A stretch of 64,000 nucleotides of DNA from Candidatus Rokuibacteriota bacterium (GTDB taxonomy: Bacteria; Methylomirabilota; Methylomirabilia; Rokubacteriales; CSP1-6): the NCBI GenBank assembly GCA_003220265.1, contig QHRW01000117.1, forward strand, positions 62,001 through 126,000, read 5' to 3'. Shown piece after piece: positions 8,743 through 18,134 of this stretch; the stretch's first letter is position 1, and each line of letters starts with the position of its first letter. A program made the translations under genes and the position numbers. The notes beneath the pieces are model-generated. The model was not told the DNA's origin. It saw only the letters and a list, made by a program, of their open reading frames with translations, and made no database searches.

Positions 8743-9383
8743 GTCCGGACCGAGCCCCAGCGGCGCGCCGTCGCCTGCAGTGCCTCCGCCGAGCGCGGAT
8801 GTGGGAACGCGCGCGCTTCGCCCGTGTAGCGCGCCATGCACGCGAGCTTCAGCTCGAGCGTGTCGCTCACGTCCTCGAACACGCTGGGACGGAAGGCCGG
8901 CTCCAGCCGCTGGAACGCCCACTCGGTCGCCGACGGCACCTCGAAGGCGTAGAGCTCCTTCACGCCGGCGCCCGGCAGCGGGCGCGTGGCCGTGAGCACC
9001 GCCTGGAACGTCAACCGGTGATCGACGTTGAGGTCGCCGGGATGATGCGTGTAGACGACGTCCGGCGCCGTCTCCGCGAGCCACCGCTCAACCTGCTTGA
9101 CGACGTCGAGGAGCGCGACCGTGTCGAAGCGGTTGTCGGGCAGGTCGGCGAACGACACCGACTTCGCGCCCAGCATGCCCCCCACCGCGCGCGCGTCCTC
9201 GCGCAGCGCCATAAGCGCCGCGGCGTCCACCACGCCGCCGGGCGAGCGCGCGGCGAGCCCGGTGCCGAGGATGGCGACGTGCACCGCCTCGCCGCGTGCG
9301 GCGCGGCGGGCCGCCGTGGCCGCGCAGCCGAGCACCTCGTCGTCCGGATGAGCGGCCACGATCAGCACCGTCGAGGCGCTCAT
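8739..9383 (-). CDS. PIG-L family deacetylase
   Basis: 214 residues. The zinc-binding AHPDDE motif is at residues 11-16, and the second His cluster is in YTHHPGDLNVDHR near 110-122, as in LmbE/PIG-L N-acetylglucosamine deacetylases. No signal peptide, so cytoplasmic. In this operon it probably removes an N-acetyl group from a sugar nucleotide or glycolipid, exposing an amine for further modification. ATG at 9383 overlaps the acyltransferase stop upstream (ATGA). The substrate is unproven. Confidence 0.85.
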   Translation of the reverse strand: MSASTVLIVAAHPDDEVLGCAATAARRAARGEAVHVAILGTGLAARSPGGVVDAAALMALREDARAVGGMLGAKSVSFADLPDNRFDTVALLDVVKQVERWLAETAPDVVYTHHPGDLNVDHRLTFQAVLTATRPLPGAGVKELYAFEVPSATEWAFQRLEPAFRPSVFEDVSDTLELKLACMARYTGEARAFPHPRSAEALQATARRWGSVRT

Positions 9384-10399
9384 GGCTCGATCAGCTTCCA
9401 CAGGTCGTCCTCGGTCTTGTCGGCGATGTCCGTCGCGAAGAAGCCGCGAGACTCCCAGAGCCTGCGGCTCGGCCAGTTCCACCACTGGATGCCGAGGAGC
9501 CACTTGACGACGTGCGGCGCGAACCGGTGGCGCAGCAGCCGCGCCGGGTTGCCGGCGTAGATGCCGTAGGGCTCGGTGAGGCTGGAGGTCACCACGCTGC
9601 CGGCGCCCACCACGCAGCCGTCGGCGACGTGCACGCCGGGCAGCAGCACGACCCGCGCGCCGACCCACACGTCGTTGCCGAGCACGATGTCGCCGACCTC
9701 GTCCGCCGCTTCGCCGAGGAAGGCGTAGGGGCCGCGGCTCACGGCGAAGGTGGACGGATAATGCACGGTATGCCGCGAGCCGATGGCGGCGAGATACGAC
9801 GAGGTGTGGCAGAACCGGCCGATCGTGAACGTCGCCGTATAAAGGTTCAGCTCGGCGTCGGCGCCCAGCAGCGAGCCGCGGCCGATCCGGATCGCGCCCT
9901 CGTTGTGGATCACCGCGCGGGGGTTGATGCGCGCGCCGTAGCCGAGCTCGATGCGCTCGGGATGGGTGATCACCACGGGCGCGCCCTCCATCATCGAGTA
10001 CCAGCGGCCCGCCGACGCCGGCGCCAGGTCCTCCTCCGCGAAGCCGCCGATCTCGGCCGCCTGCGCCACGGAGTTGGCGACGCACAGGCCGTGCTGCCAG
10101 CCGGCCACCACGACCGCGCGGTCGACCGGCTCGCCGGCCAGCAGCGCAGTGTGTGCGGCGAGCGCGCGTGACGCCGCCGGCGCATCGATCACGCTCACGT
10201 CGAGCGCCCGCGCGCCGGCCGGGTTGCGCTGCTCGGCCCAGCCCAGCAGCGCCGCCCGTGGATCACCGCCACGCTCGCCGAGCGCCAGCGTCAGCCACGT
10301 GGGCCGCCCCGTCAGCGAATCGACGAGCGCCGCCAGCCGTGGATCGTCGAGCAGCGCGGACACCGTGCCGCCCGTGACGAGAATGCGGTCGAGGATCAC
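9380..10399 (-). CDS. Left-handed beta-helix (hexapeptide) acyltransferase with a novel N-terminal domain
   Basis: 339 residues from GTG at 10399 (GTGA overlap). From about residue 150 it has hexapeptide-repeat turns and ends in a CatB/NodL-like cap: DIVLGNDVWVGARVVLLPGV, then GAGSVVTSSLTEPYGIYAGNPAR. This is the xenobiotic/sugar O- or N-acetyltransferase fold, using acetyl-CoA. The first 130 or so residues (starting ILVTGGTVSALLDDPR) do not match a family I recognise; they include a short region that might bind the acceptor. It sits directly after the carbamoyltransferase gene and probably acylates the same glycan. Confidence 0.78.
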   Translation of the reverse strand: MILDRILVTGGTVSALLDDPRLAALVDSLTGRPTWLTLALGERGGDPRAALLGWAEQRNPAGARALDVSVIDAPAASRALAAHTALLAGEPVDRAVVVAGWQHGLCVANSVAQAAEIGGFAEEDLAPASAGRWYSMMEGAPVVITHPERIELGYGARINPRAVIHNEGAIRIGRGSLLGADAELNLYTATFTIGRFCHTSSYLAAIGSRHTVHYPSTFAVSRGPYAFLGEAADEVGDIVLGNDVWVGARVVLLPGVHVADGCVVGAGSVVTSSLTEPYGIYAGNPARLLRHRFAPHVVKWLLGIQWWNWPSRRLWESRGFFATDIADKTEDDLWKLIEP

Positions 10400-12129
10400 C
10401 GGGGCTTCCTCAGGATGAAGTCGTTCAGCACGAGGGCGTCGAGCCCGGTACCGCCGAAGCAGCGCAGCGCGTCGGGCGGCGTGCACACGATCGGCTCGCC
10501 CTGCACGTTGAACGAGGTGTTGATGAGGATCGGGTGGCCCGTCAGCCGCCCGAACTCGTTCAGCAGCGCGTGGAAGCGCGGGTTCACCTCGCGCCGGACG
10601 GTCTGGGGCCGCGCCGTGCCGTCCACGTGCACGACGCCCGGCACGCGCGCCTGCTCGGCGGCCCGCACCGGGTAGGCCAGGATCATGTAGTCGCTGTCGA
10701 TGCCCTCGCCGAAGTAGCGGCGATAGTCCTCGATCGGCAGCGAGGGGCAGAACGGCCGCCAGTCCTCGCGATGCTTCACCTCCAGGTTGAGACGGTCCTT
10801 CATGTCGGCGAACAGCGGGCTGGCCAGGATCGACCGGTTGCCCAGCGCGCGGGCGCCGATCTCCATCCGGCCCTGGAACCAGCCGAGGATCTTTCCCTCG
10901 GCCAGCAGCCGGGCGGCCTCGGCAATCGTGTCGCGGCAGCGCTCGTAGGGCAGCTTCGACTCGCGGATCGCCGCTTCCACCTGAGCGTCGGAGAACTCCG
11001 GCCCCCAGTAGGCGTGGCCAAACGGCTCGAACGCGCTCACGCCGGCGCGCTGGGCGAGCGCGTAGGCGGCGCCCAGGGCGATGCCGTTGTCGGCCGAGGC
11101 CGGCTGCACGAAGATGCGCTCCACCTCGGGCAGCGACGAGAGCTTGCCGTTCATGCAACAGTTCATTGCCACGCCGCCGGCCAGGCAGAGATTGCGCGAG
11201 CCCGTGAGCCCGACCACCGTGCGCACCAGCGCCGCGCCGATCTGCTCGAGCCGCCACTGCACGTTGAAGGCGAGGTCGCGGTGGCGGTCCTCGATCGGCT
11301 GGTGGGCCAGGCGCGGCCGCCCGAACAGCTGGACGAAGGCGTCGGTGAAGCGCCGCCCGTGCGTGCGCGGCCCGAGATAGCGCATGTACGGATTGGTCTG
11401 GAACTCGCCGGCCGCGTGGTCCCAGGGGAGCACCTCGTCCAGCTTCTTCTGCAGCGCCTCCGAGTGGCGGCCGTACGGCGCCAGGCCCATCAGCTTGCCC
11501 TCGTCCTGGTAGGCCTTGAAGCCGAGGAACTCCGTGAACGTGGCGTAGAAGCCGCCCAGGCTGTGGGGCAGCCGCACGCTGCGCAGCTCCTTGAGCCGGT
11601 CGCCGCGCCCGTGCCACAGGAAGGTCGAGAATTCCTCGCCGCTGCCGTCCAGCGTCAGCACGCTGGCCTCGGCGAAGCCCGAGCAGTAGTACGTGCTGGC
11701 CGCGTGACAGAGATGATGCGGCAGGAAGCCGATGCGCTCGGGGGCCAGATGCACGCCGCGCAGCGCGAGGGCCTGGACCAGATCGGTGCGGATCCGCGTC
11801 GGGTGGTAGAGGTTCAGCAGGTAGTCTTCCTGGAGCGCGTTGTAGCCGTTGTCGGCGCTGGGGTACTTCGCGCGGAACTCCTCGTAGAAGCGCGGCATCG
11901 TCTCGACGTAGCGCTCGCAGTCCCAGCCGAAGCCGATCGCCTCCACGTCGTCGATCCCGATGCCGGCCTGCTTGAGGCAGTACAGCAGCGCTCCGAGCGG
12001 CAGGCTGTTGGGCGCGGTCTTGATCCGGTTGAACCGCTCCTCCTCGGCGAAGGCCACCAGCGCGCCGTCGCGCACGAGCGCCGCCGAGGGATTCGGTCCG
12101 TAGCCGAACAGGCCCAGGAAGTACGCCAT
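10396..12129 (-). CDS. O-carbamoyltransferase, NodU/CmcH family
   Basis: 577 residues, normal family length. The N-terminal half is the ASKHA/TsaD-like domain with HHLCHAASTYY at about 138-148 (metal-binding histidines) and SVLTLDGSGEE; LAGGVAMNCCMNGKL and the SADNGIALGAAY segment follow. The C-terminal carbamoyl-transfer domain has GARALGNRSILASP and ILINTSFNVQGEPIV, both family hallmarks. It makes carbamoyl-AMP from carbamoyl phosphate and ATP and passes the carbamoyl group to a sugar hydroxyl. Adjacent acetyltransferase genes point to decoration of the nonulosonic acid or another glycan sugar. Confidence 0.9.
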   Translation of the reverse strand: MAYFLGLFGYGPNPSAALVRDGALVAFAEEERFNRIKTAPNSLPLGALLYCLKQAGIGIDDVEAIGFGWDCERYVETMPRFYEEFRAKYPSADNGYNALQEDYLLNLYHPTRIRTDLVQALALRGVHLAPERIGFLPHHLCHAASTYYCSGFAEASVLTLDGSGEEFSTFLWHGRGDRLKELRSVRLPHSLGGFYATFTEFLGFKAYQDEGKLMGLAPYGRHSEALQKKLDEVLPWDHAAGEFQTNPYMRYLGPRTHGRRFTDAFVQLFGRPRLAHQPIEDRHRDLAFNVQWRLEQIGAALVRTVVGLTGSRNLCLAGGVAMNCCMNGKLSSLPEVERIFVQPASADNGIALGAAYALAQRAGVSAFEPFGHAYWGPEFSDAQVEAAIRESKLPYERCRDTIAEAARLLAEGKILGWFQGRMEIGARALGNRSILASPLFADMKDRLNLEVKHREDWRPFCPSLPIEDYRRYFGEGIDSDYMILAYPVRAAEQARVPGVVHVDGTARPQTVRREVNPRFHALLNEFGRLTGHPILINTSFNVQGEPIVCTPPDALRCFGGTGLDALVLNDFILRKPR

Positions 12130-12621
12130 CTATCCCCTGTCTCCGCTGTCTTTGGCGGCCGCGGCCGGCTCCAGGACGAGCGCGCGGGCGCCGTGGCGCT
12201 CCTGCGTGCCGACCTCGCGGAACCCGCAGCGCCGGAACATGCGCAGCGATCGCTCGTTGTGCGCCAGCACGTGCGCGCGCGGACGCAAGCCCTCGCCCCA
12301 CTCCGCGCGCAGGCACCCCAGCGCCTCGCGCAGCATCACCGTGCCCAGCCCGTGCCCGCGCCGCTCGGGCGCGATGGCGATGTCGATCTCGGCCACGCCG
12401 TCGTCGACATCGAAGCGCACCTGGCCGACGGGCCCCGCCTCGTCGCTGAAGACCAGCAGGCGCGTGGCCGCCGACGCCAGCCGCCGCTCGAGCCAGCCCA
12501 CGTGGTCGGCGTACGGGATGGGCGCCGGGTCGAACGCGTTGCGGCGCGTCTCGGCGTCGTTGGCCCAGCGCCAGAGCAGCGCGGCGTCGTCCAGGCGGGC
12601 TTTACGCCAGCTCAGCGCCAT
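12130..12621 (-). CDS. pseH: GNAT N-acetyltransferase, PseH/SpsD-like
   Basis: 163 residues. The acetyl-CoA loop is APERRGHGLGTVML (R/Q-x2-G-x-G/A pattern) near residues 84-97, followed by the HVLAHNERSLRMFRRCGF segment typical of GNATs. In the pseudaminic acid pathway PseH acetylates the 4-amino group of the PseC product, and this is the only free GNAT among the pse genes here, so that role is inferred from context. The TAG abuts the carbamoyltransferase start with no gap. It overlaps the upstream pseI-like gene by 20 bases. A different amino-sugar substrate is possible. Confidence 0.75.
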   Translation of the reverse strand: MALSWRKARLDDAALLWRWANDAETRRNAFDPAPIPYADHVGWLERRLASAATRLLVFSDEAGPVGQVRFDVDDGVAEIDIAIAPERRGHGLGTVMLREALGCLRAEWGEGLRPRAHVLAHNERSLRMFRRCGFREVGTQERHGARALVLEPAAAAKDSGDRG

Positions 12622-13650
12622 CCTCCACCATCGCCGCGGTGACCGGCGCCTCGGCCGCGATGTCGCGCGCCGCCTTCCGTCCCAGCAGGCGCGGGTACGC
12701 GCGCGGCGGCAGCCCGGGCGTGTTCACGCCGTTGCGCAGCACGCCCACGTTGTCCGCCGAGAAGACCTCGCCGGCGCGGATCGCGCGCATCGCGAAGACG
12801 GAGCGGAGCGCGAACTGTCGCAGCTCCTGCTCGACCGGCTGCAGCTTCTTGTCGCCGCTGCCCAGCACGGCCTCGGCATCGCGCACGGCGCGCACCAGCC
12901 GGACCAGCTCCGCGGGCTCCACCGCGAACTTCTGATCGGGCCCGGGCAGCCGGTTGCTCAGCGTGAAGTGCTTCTCGATGACCGAGGCCCCCAGCGCGAC
13001 CGCGACCACCGGCGCGATGATCGGATCGCGCGAGTGATCGGAGAGGCCAACCAGACCCCCGGTGGCTTCGCGCAACGTCACGATCGCGCGGGCGTTCACC
13101 GCCTCCGGCGGCGTGGGGTAGGCCGCGGTGCACTGCAGCACGACCATCGCGTCGTTGCCGACCTCACGGGCGACATCGAGCAGCGGCCGCACCTCGTCCA
13201 GCGTATGCGCGCCGGTGGAGGCAAAGACCGGCTTCTTCTTCGCGAGCACGGCAGGTGGCTCATCTCGTAGGAGGCCAGCTTGAAGGCCGGCACGTGCGGG
13301 TCCAGCAGCGCCACCCATTCCTCGTCGAACGGCGTGCAGAGGAAATGGACGCCGCGCTTGCCGCAGTGCTTCGCCAGCGTGGGCAGCCACGCCGGGGCCA
13401 GCTCCATCGCCTCGATGATGTCGTAGATGGCGCGCGGGTCGCCGAGGTAGTCGGAGACGCCGGCGCTCTTCGGATAGAGCGTGCGCGCACGGAAGCCCTG
13501 GAACTTGACCGCGTCGGCGCCGGCCTCGGCCGCCACGTCGATCAGCGCCAGCGCCGTCTCCAGGCTGCCGTTGTGGTTCGAGCCCGCCTCGGCGATGACG
13601 TAGCACGGCTCGCCCGGGCCGATCCACCGCTCGCCGACCTTGATCCTCAT
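12602..13650 (-). pseudogene. pseI: N-acylneuraminate/pseudaminic acid synthase (NeuB family), frameshifted
   Basis: The N-terminal part starts at ATG 13650 with YVIAEAGSNHNGS and VKFQGFRARTLYP, reaching KLASYEMSHLP near residue 133. The frame then changes, and the barrel continues with AKKKPVFASTGAHTLDEV, CTAAYPTPPE, GLSDHS and the C-terminal SAF antifreeze-like domain (AIRAGEVFSADNV) to TAA at 12602. Spacing between HLP and KPV is about 13 bases short of the family norm, and total length is 2 modulo 3, so a small deletion near 13247 explains the shift. The enzyme normally condenses the 6-deoxy sugar with PEP. If real, the nonulosonic pathway is blocked here unless another copy exists. Confidence 0.85.
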
Positions 13651-14945
13651 CGCCCCGCCTCCACCAGCGCGGCCGCCGCGTCGAGCAGGCGGTCGGACGC
13701 CTTGCCGTCGTCGGGCCCCACGAATTTCTCGAGATACTGGGCGCGCGCCGCGGGCTCCACCGGGAAATCGTCGAGCCGCCGCCGCGCGAAGCCGTCGGCC
13801 AGCGCCGCGACGCCGACCGGGTAGGTCACGCCGCGGAAGTTGAAGCTCGTGCCGGGCGCGTCGGACAGGAACCACGCGCGCCAGATCGGCGCGAAGCCGA
13901 GATCGTCGCCGTCGGCCGTCACGCAGATGGACGGCACGCCCGCGTAGGCCGCCTCGTACGCCACCGTGCTGAAGAAGTGCAGGCACAGCGAGGCCACGCT
14001 CATCAGCTCCACCATCCGGGTCGGATAGTGCGTGCGATAGTCGTCCAGGATGCAGTCGGCGGCCCGCGTGAGGTAGGCGGGAATGGCCGGGCGCAGGAAC
14101 CCGCGCAGCCCGAGCCCGTGCTCCTTGTCGCGGACCTTCACGACGAACGCGGCGCCGTTGGCGTCGCAGAACGCCCGCACGGCCTCGACGACGCGGCGAT
14201 CGTCCCAGCGGTGCGCGACCTGCGACGCGTACTCCGGCCGCCGGCGCGCGGCCCAGCGCTGCTGCAGCCGCCCCCAGCGACCGCCGTAGACGTGCCGGGT
14301 CCAGAACGTCGAGGGGTTGCTCCTGAACGGGAACGGGCAGTAGAGGACGACCGGCCGCGACGGATCGAGGCCCAGGCGCGCGCGGACGTCCGCGCGATCG
14401 ACCTGGTGGAACTGATCCATCTCGGGGAAGCCCACGACCGCGCTCCGCCGGCGCATCGTGGCCGCGACCGCGCGTTCGTCCACGGCCCGCGGGGTGACGC
14501 CGCGGCTCCGCGCGCGGTTGAACTCGAGGATGCGCCAGGCATCGGCGGTCCGGTCGCGCCAGTATTCCGTGTGCACGCCGACGGCGTCGAAGGGCGTGTG
14601 CCCCGCCGCGTCCACGAACGCCCCGATGTCGAGCGTGTACTGCAGCCCCACCCAGCGCGACCGTCCCGCGACGTCGCCGGCCGGCGGCTTCAGGCTGATC
14701 ACCGCGTCGGGCCGGACGTCGTCGAGCAGGCGCAGCAGACCCGCGTGATCGGCGAACGGCTGGGTGCGCGGCGTGCCCGATCGAAACGCCGGCGTCGGCT
14801 CCGGCCGCACGCGCCGCCGGCTCTTGCGGTCCTCCCCGGCGGCATGCCAGCACTCGACGTCCCAGCCCCGTGCGAGCGCGCGCTCGATCACCGGGCCCAG
14901 CAGCCGGTAGTGATTGCGCCACCAGATGGGAAACGCCAGCTTCAA
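13647..14945 (-). CDS. Putative surface-glycan glycosyltransferase (unclassified, GT-B-like)
   Basis: 432 residues from TTG at 14945, which overlaps the pseG stop (TTGA). I do not recognise a named family. It starts MKLAFPIWWRNHYRLLGPVIE, has a central VVLYCPFPFRSNPSTFW segment at the start of a second Rossmann half, and FFSTVAYEAAYAGVPSICVT, the arrangement seen in CDP-glycerol glycerophosphotransferase and UDP-GlcNAc 2-epimerase-like GT-B folds. Its place between pseG and pseI is where nonulosonic acid transferases or polymer-specific transferases are often found, so transfer of the CMP-activated acid is a reasonable guess. Function not proven. Confidence 0.65.
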   Translation of the reverse strand: MKLAFPIWWRNHYRLLGPVIERALARGWDVECWHAAGEDRKSRRRVRPEPTPAFRSGTPRTQPFADHAGLLRLLDDVRPDAVISLKPPAGDVAGRSRWVGLQYTLDIGAFVDAAGHTPFDAVGVHTEYWRDRTADAWRILEFNRARSRGVTPRAVDERAVAATMRRRSAVVGFPEMDQFHQVDRADVRARLGLDPSRPVVLYCPFPFRSNPSTFWTRHVYGGRWGRLQQRWAARRRPEYASQVAHRWDDRRVVEAVRAFCDANGAAFVVKVRDKEHGLGLRGFLRPAIPAYLTRAADCILDDYRTHYPTRMVELMSVASLCLHFFSTVAYEAAYAGVPSICVTADGDDLGFAPIWRAWFLSDAPGTSFNFRGVTYPVGVAALADGFARRRLDDFPVEPAARAQYLEKFVGPDDGKASDRLLDAAAALVEAGR

Positions 14946-15955
14946 CTCTTCGCCCCTCGCGCTTCCAGCGCGCCGGCGCCCCGTCGCGCCGCGAGCAGCC
15001 GTGCGATGGCGTCGGCGGCGCGCGCGGCGCCGCGCCCGTCGATCGCGCGCCGGCCGGCGGCGGCCATCCGCGCGCGCAGCGGCCGGTCGGCCGCCACGCG
15101 CGCGACCGTCGCGGTCAGCGTCGCGAAGTCGGCCGGCACGACGAGCCCGGCGGCGCCCAGGTGCTCGAGGTTGGGGCGCTGGTTGTCGGCGAGACAGACG
15201 GCGACGGTCGGCGTGCCGGTGGCCAGGCATTCGTAGAGCGTCATGCCGCCGGCGGTGACGGCCAGGTCGGCCTCGGCGAGCAGCGGGCGCAGGCTCGGCA
15301 GCGCGCCGTGCACGGTCATGGCGCCGGCGGCCGGCGTCGCGCCGCCGAGCCCGCCCACGACATCGAGGGCGGCGCCGGGCAGCGCCGCGTGCACCGCGGC
15401 CGTCGCCTCGGCGGTCTGCGTGGCCGGCGTGGCGCCGCCCAGGGTCACCAGCACGCGTCTCACCGTCTCGCGCGTCGTGCCGGCCGGCGCCGCGGCAAAC
15501 GCCGTGTCGAGCAGCGCATAGCGTGGCCCCAGCAGCCGCACGGCCTCCGGCGGCAGGCGATAGGCGAGCTGCTCGGCGTGCCAGGCGCCGTTGATGACGG
15601 CGTCGGCCACCAGCGCGCGGTCGGCGAGATCGTCGATGGCGACCACGAGCCCCGCGCGGCGCAGCGCGCTCAGCAGCGCGGCCTCCGCGTGATACGAGTC
15701 CACGACGATGGCGTCCACGCCGCGGCCGGCCAACGCGTCGAGCACGCGCGCGGGCGCGCCCCACCAGGCCAGCGGCTGGGGCTCGACGTCGGGCGCGACG
15801 GCGGCCAGGGTGGGATCCACCGCGCCGCTCACGAACACGTCGATCTGCGCGCCCCGCGCGGCGAGCGCGCGCGCCAGGGCCAGGCAGCGCTTGAAGTGGC
15901 CCAGGCCCGCCTCGCCGCCGGCGTCGGTGACGAACGCCACGCGCACCGCGCTCAT
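14942..15955 (-). CDS. pseG: UDP-2,4-diacetamido-2,4,6-trideoxy-sugar hydrolase PseG/SpsG
   Basis: 337 residues, full length. The N-terminal GGEAGLGHFKRCLALARAL carries the catalytic His (residue 20) that in PseG activates water to remove UDP. The GT-B C-terminal half contains LVTLGGATP and TAGGMTLYECLATGTPTV, the UDP-binding segment. It releases the free 2,4-diacetamido-trideoxyhexose for the NeuB-family synthase. ATG at 15955 overlaps the pseC stop (ATGA). Whether the sugar has the altro (pseudaminic) or gluco (legionaminic) configuration follows the upstream dehydratase, which is PseB-like. Confidence 0.88.
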   Translation of the reverse strand: MSAVRVAFVTDAGGEAGLGHFKRCLALARALAARGAQIDVFVSGAVDPTLAAVAPDVEPQPLAWWGAPARVLDALAGRGVDAIVVDSYHAEAALLSALRRAGLVVAIDDLADRALVADAVINGAWHAEQLAYRLPPEAVRLLGPRYALLDTAFAAAPAGTTRETVRRVLVTLGGATPATQTAEATAAVHAALPGAALDVVGGLGGATPAAGAMTVHGALPSLRPLLAEADLAVTAGGMTLYECLATGTPTVAVCLADNQRPNLEHLGAAGLVVPADFATLTATVARVAADRPLRARMAAAGRRAIDGRGAARAADAIARLLAARRGAGALEARGAKS

Positions 15956-17142
15956 CGTTGGTAATGCTCCGCGACCTTCCGCACCGCGTGGACGACGTCG
16001 GCGACGTCCTGGTCCGTCATGCCCGGGAAGATCGGCAGCGTCAGCAACCGCTCGGCCGCGTCCTCGGCCGCCGGGCACAGGCCGCGGGCGTAGCCGCGCG
16101 CGGCGTAGTAGGGATGCCAGTACGCCGGCACGTAGTGCAGCGTGACGCCCACGTTCTCGGCGCGGAGCGCGGCGTAGATGGTGGCGCGGTCGGCGGACAG
16201 CCGCTGCGGCTCCACCAGCACCGGGAAGATGTGCCAGGCGTGCCGCGCGTCCGGCACCACCTGCGGCAGCGTCACCCCGGGCACGTCCTTGAGCGCAGCG
16301 AGGTAGCGGTCGGCGATCGCCTCGCGGCGCGCGAGGAAGCGGTCCAGCTTGCCGAGCTGCGAGCGGCCGAGCGCGCACTGCAGATCGGTGAGCCGGTAGT
16401 TGTAGCCGAGGTCCACCATCTCCGACCACAGGCGGCCGTGCGCGTCGCGCGTGCCGGCGTCGCTGGCCAGCCCGTGGTTGCGGAAGCGGCGCACGCGCTC
16501 GGCCAGCGCGGCGTCGTCGGTCGTCACCACGCCGCCCTCGCCCGTCGTGATGTGCTTGACGGGGTGCAGGCTGAACACGGTGAGGCCGGCGCCGGGCCCG
16601 ACGCGGCGGCCGTTCACCTCGGCGCCCAGCGCGTGGGCGGCGTCCTGGATCAGCACGAGCCCGTGCGTGCGCGCCAGGCGCTCCCACGCCTCCACGTCGC
16701 ACGCCTGCCCGGCGAAGTGCACGGGCATGAGCGCGCGCGTGCGCGGCGTCAGCGCGGCGGCGGCGGCGGCGGGATCGAGCGTCAGCGTGTCGGGCCGGAT
16801 GTCCGCGAACACCGGCCGGCCGCCCTGGTAGAGGACGGCGTTGGAGGTGGCCACGAACGTCAGCGGCGTGGTGACGGCCTCGTCGCCGGGCCCCACGCCG
16901 GCGGCGAACACCGCCGCGTGCAGCGCCGCCGTGCCCGAGCTCACCGCCACCGCGTGGCGCGCGCCCACGACCTCGGCGAACGCCTGCTCGAAGCGCGCCA
17001 CCGCGGGCCCCGTCGTGATCAGCCCGTCGCGCAGCGTGGCCACGACGGCCTGGACGTCGTCGTCGTCGACGAGGTGGCGCCCGTACGGCAGCAGCGCGCC
17101 GCGGACGGGCGGGCCGCCGTGCAGGGCCAGGCGCTCACCCAC
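15952..17142 (-). CDS. pseC: PLP-dependent aminotransferase PseC (DegT/DnrJ/EryC1 family)
   Basis: 396 residues from GTG at 17142. SSGTAALHAA near 68-77 binds the cofactor phosphate, IQDAAHALGA near 165-174 supplies the Asp, and FSLHPVKHITTGEGG places the Schiff-base lysine at about K196. The C-terminal VTLHYVPAYWHPYY is typical of PseC. It transfers an amino group from glutamate to C4 of the UDP-4-keto-6-deoxy sugar made by PseB. It overlaps the pseB 3' end by 8 bases and pseG by 4, in the usual pseB-pseC-pseG order. Confidence 0.92.
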   Translation of the reverse strand: MGERLALHGGPPVRGALLPYGRHLVDDDDVQAVVATLRDGLITTGPAVARFEQAFAEVVGARHAVAVSSGTAALHAAVFAAGVGPGDEAVTTPLTFVATSNAVLYQGGRPVFADIRPDTLTLDPAAAAAALTPRTRALMPVHFAGQACDVEAWERLARTHGLVLIQDAAHALGAEVNGRRVGPGAGLTVFSLHPVKHITTGEGGVVTTDDAALAERVRRFRNHGLASDAGTRDAHGRLWSEMVDLGYNYRLTDLQCALGRSQLGKLDRFLARREAIADRYLAALKDVPGVTLPQVVPDARHAWHIFPVLVEPQRLSADRATIYAALRAENVGVTLHYVPAYWHPYYAARGYARGLCPAAEDAAERLLTLPIFPGMTDQDVADVVHAVRKVAEHYQR

Positions 17143-18103
17143 GGGCGAGGTCCTGCATCTCGGAGGCGCTCAGCCACCGGTCGTTGGTGTCGCTCGAGTA
17201 GCGGAAGGCGGCGCCCGCGCGCTTGCCGCCCTCCCAGATCTGGAACGGCCAGGAGGGGTAGATCGGCTCGACGACGAACATGTCGTCGAACTCGACGGCC
17301 TGCCGGCTCTCGTCCTCGGAGATGAGGATCTCGTGCAGCTTCTCGCCCGGGCGAATGCCGATGACGTCCACGCGGCAGCCCGGCGCCACCGCCTCCACGA
17401 GGTCGACGATGCGCATGCTGGGGATCTTGGGCACGAAGATCTCCCCGCCCCGCATGAGCTCCGTGCAGCGGACGGCGAAGGCCACGCCGTCCTCCAGCCG
17501 GATCCAGAAGCGCGTCATGGCGGGATCGGTGACCGTCACCGTGCCCGTGCGCTTCTGCTCGACGAAGAGCGGGATGACGCTGCCGCGGCTGCCGATGACG
17601 TTGCCGTAGCGCACGACGCTGAAGATGGTGGAGCGCGCGTGGCCGTAGGCATTGCCCTGCACGGCCAGCTTCTCCGCGCACAGCTTGGTGGCGCCGTAGA
17701 GATTGATGGGGTTGACGGCCTTGTCGGTGCTGATGGCCATCACGCGCGACACGCCCTGGTCGATGGCGGCGTCAATGACGTTCTTGACGCCGATGACGTT
17801 GGTCAGGATCGCCTCGAAGGGGTTGTACTCGCACGAGGGGATCTGCTTGAGGGCGGCGGCGTGGATCACCACGTCGATGCCGTGCATCGCGCGCTCGAGC
17901 CGCTCCTTGTCGCGCACGTCGCCCACGAAGAAGCGCAGGCTGGGATCCTTGAAGCGCGCCATCATCTCCGACTGCTTGAGCTCGTCGCGGCTGAAGACCA
18001 CGAGGCGGCGCGGGTGGAAGCGCTCCAGCATGATCTCCACGAACTTGTTGCCGAAGGACCCCGTGCCGCCCGTGATGAGCACCGACGCCTCGCGCCAGTT
18101 CAC
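17135..18103 (-). CDS. pseB: UDP-N-acetylglucosamine 4,6-dehydratase (inverting) PseB
   Basis: 322 residues from GTG at 18103. The NADP loop is TGGTGSFGNKFVEIML, the PseB/FlaA1 hallmark is HAAALKQIPSCEYNPFEA, and the catalytic set is D127-K128 (STDKAVNP) with Y136-x3-K140 (YGATK). These mark the soluble inverting dehydratases that convert UDP-GlcNAc to the 4-keto-6-deoxy L-arabino sugar, the first pseudaminic acid step. It is followed by pseC with an 8-base overlap. The close match of motif and order makes this the firmest assignment of the sugar pathway. Confidence 0.94.
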   Translation of the reverse strand: MNWREASVLITGGTGSFGNKFVEIMLERFHPRRLVVFSRDELKQSEMMARFKDPSLRFFVGDVRDKERLERAMHGIDVVIHAAALKQIPSCEYNPFEAILTNVIGVKNVIDAAIDQGVSRVMAISTDKAVNPINLYGATKLCAEKLAVQGNAYGHARSTIFSVVRYGNVIGSRGSVIPLFVEQKRTGTVTVTDPAMTRFWIRLEDGVAFAVRCTELMRGGEIFVPKIPSMRIVDLVEAVAPGCRVDVIGIRPGEKLHEILISEDESRQAVEFDDMFVVEPIYPSWPFQIWEGGKRAGAAFRYSSDTNDRWLSASEMQDLARG

Positions 18104-18134
18104 CGCGCTCCCCTCCCCTTCGCGCGGGCCCGGC

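Noticed and set aside
10534-12642. A 702-codon open frame on the plus strand
   Set aside because: It is antisense to the carbamoyltransferase and acetyltransferase genes, whose own motifs are perfect. No coding signal of its own.
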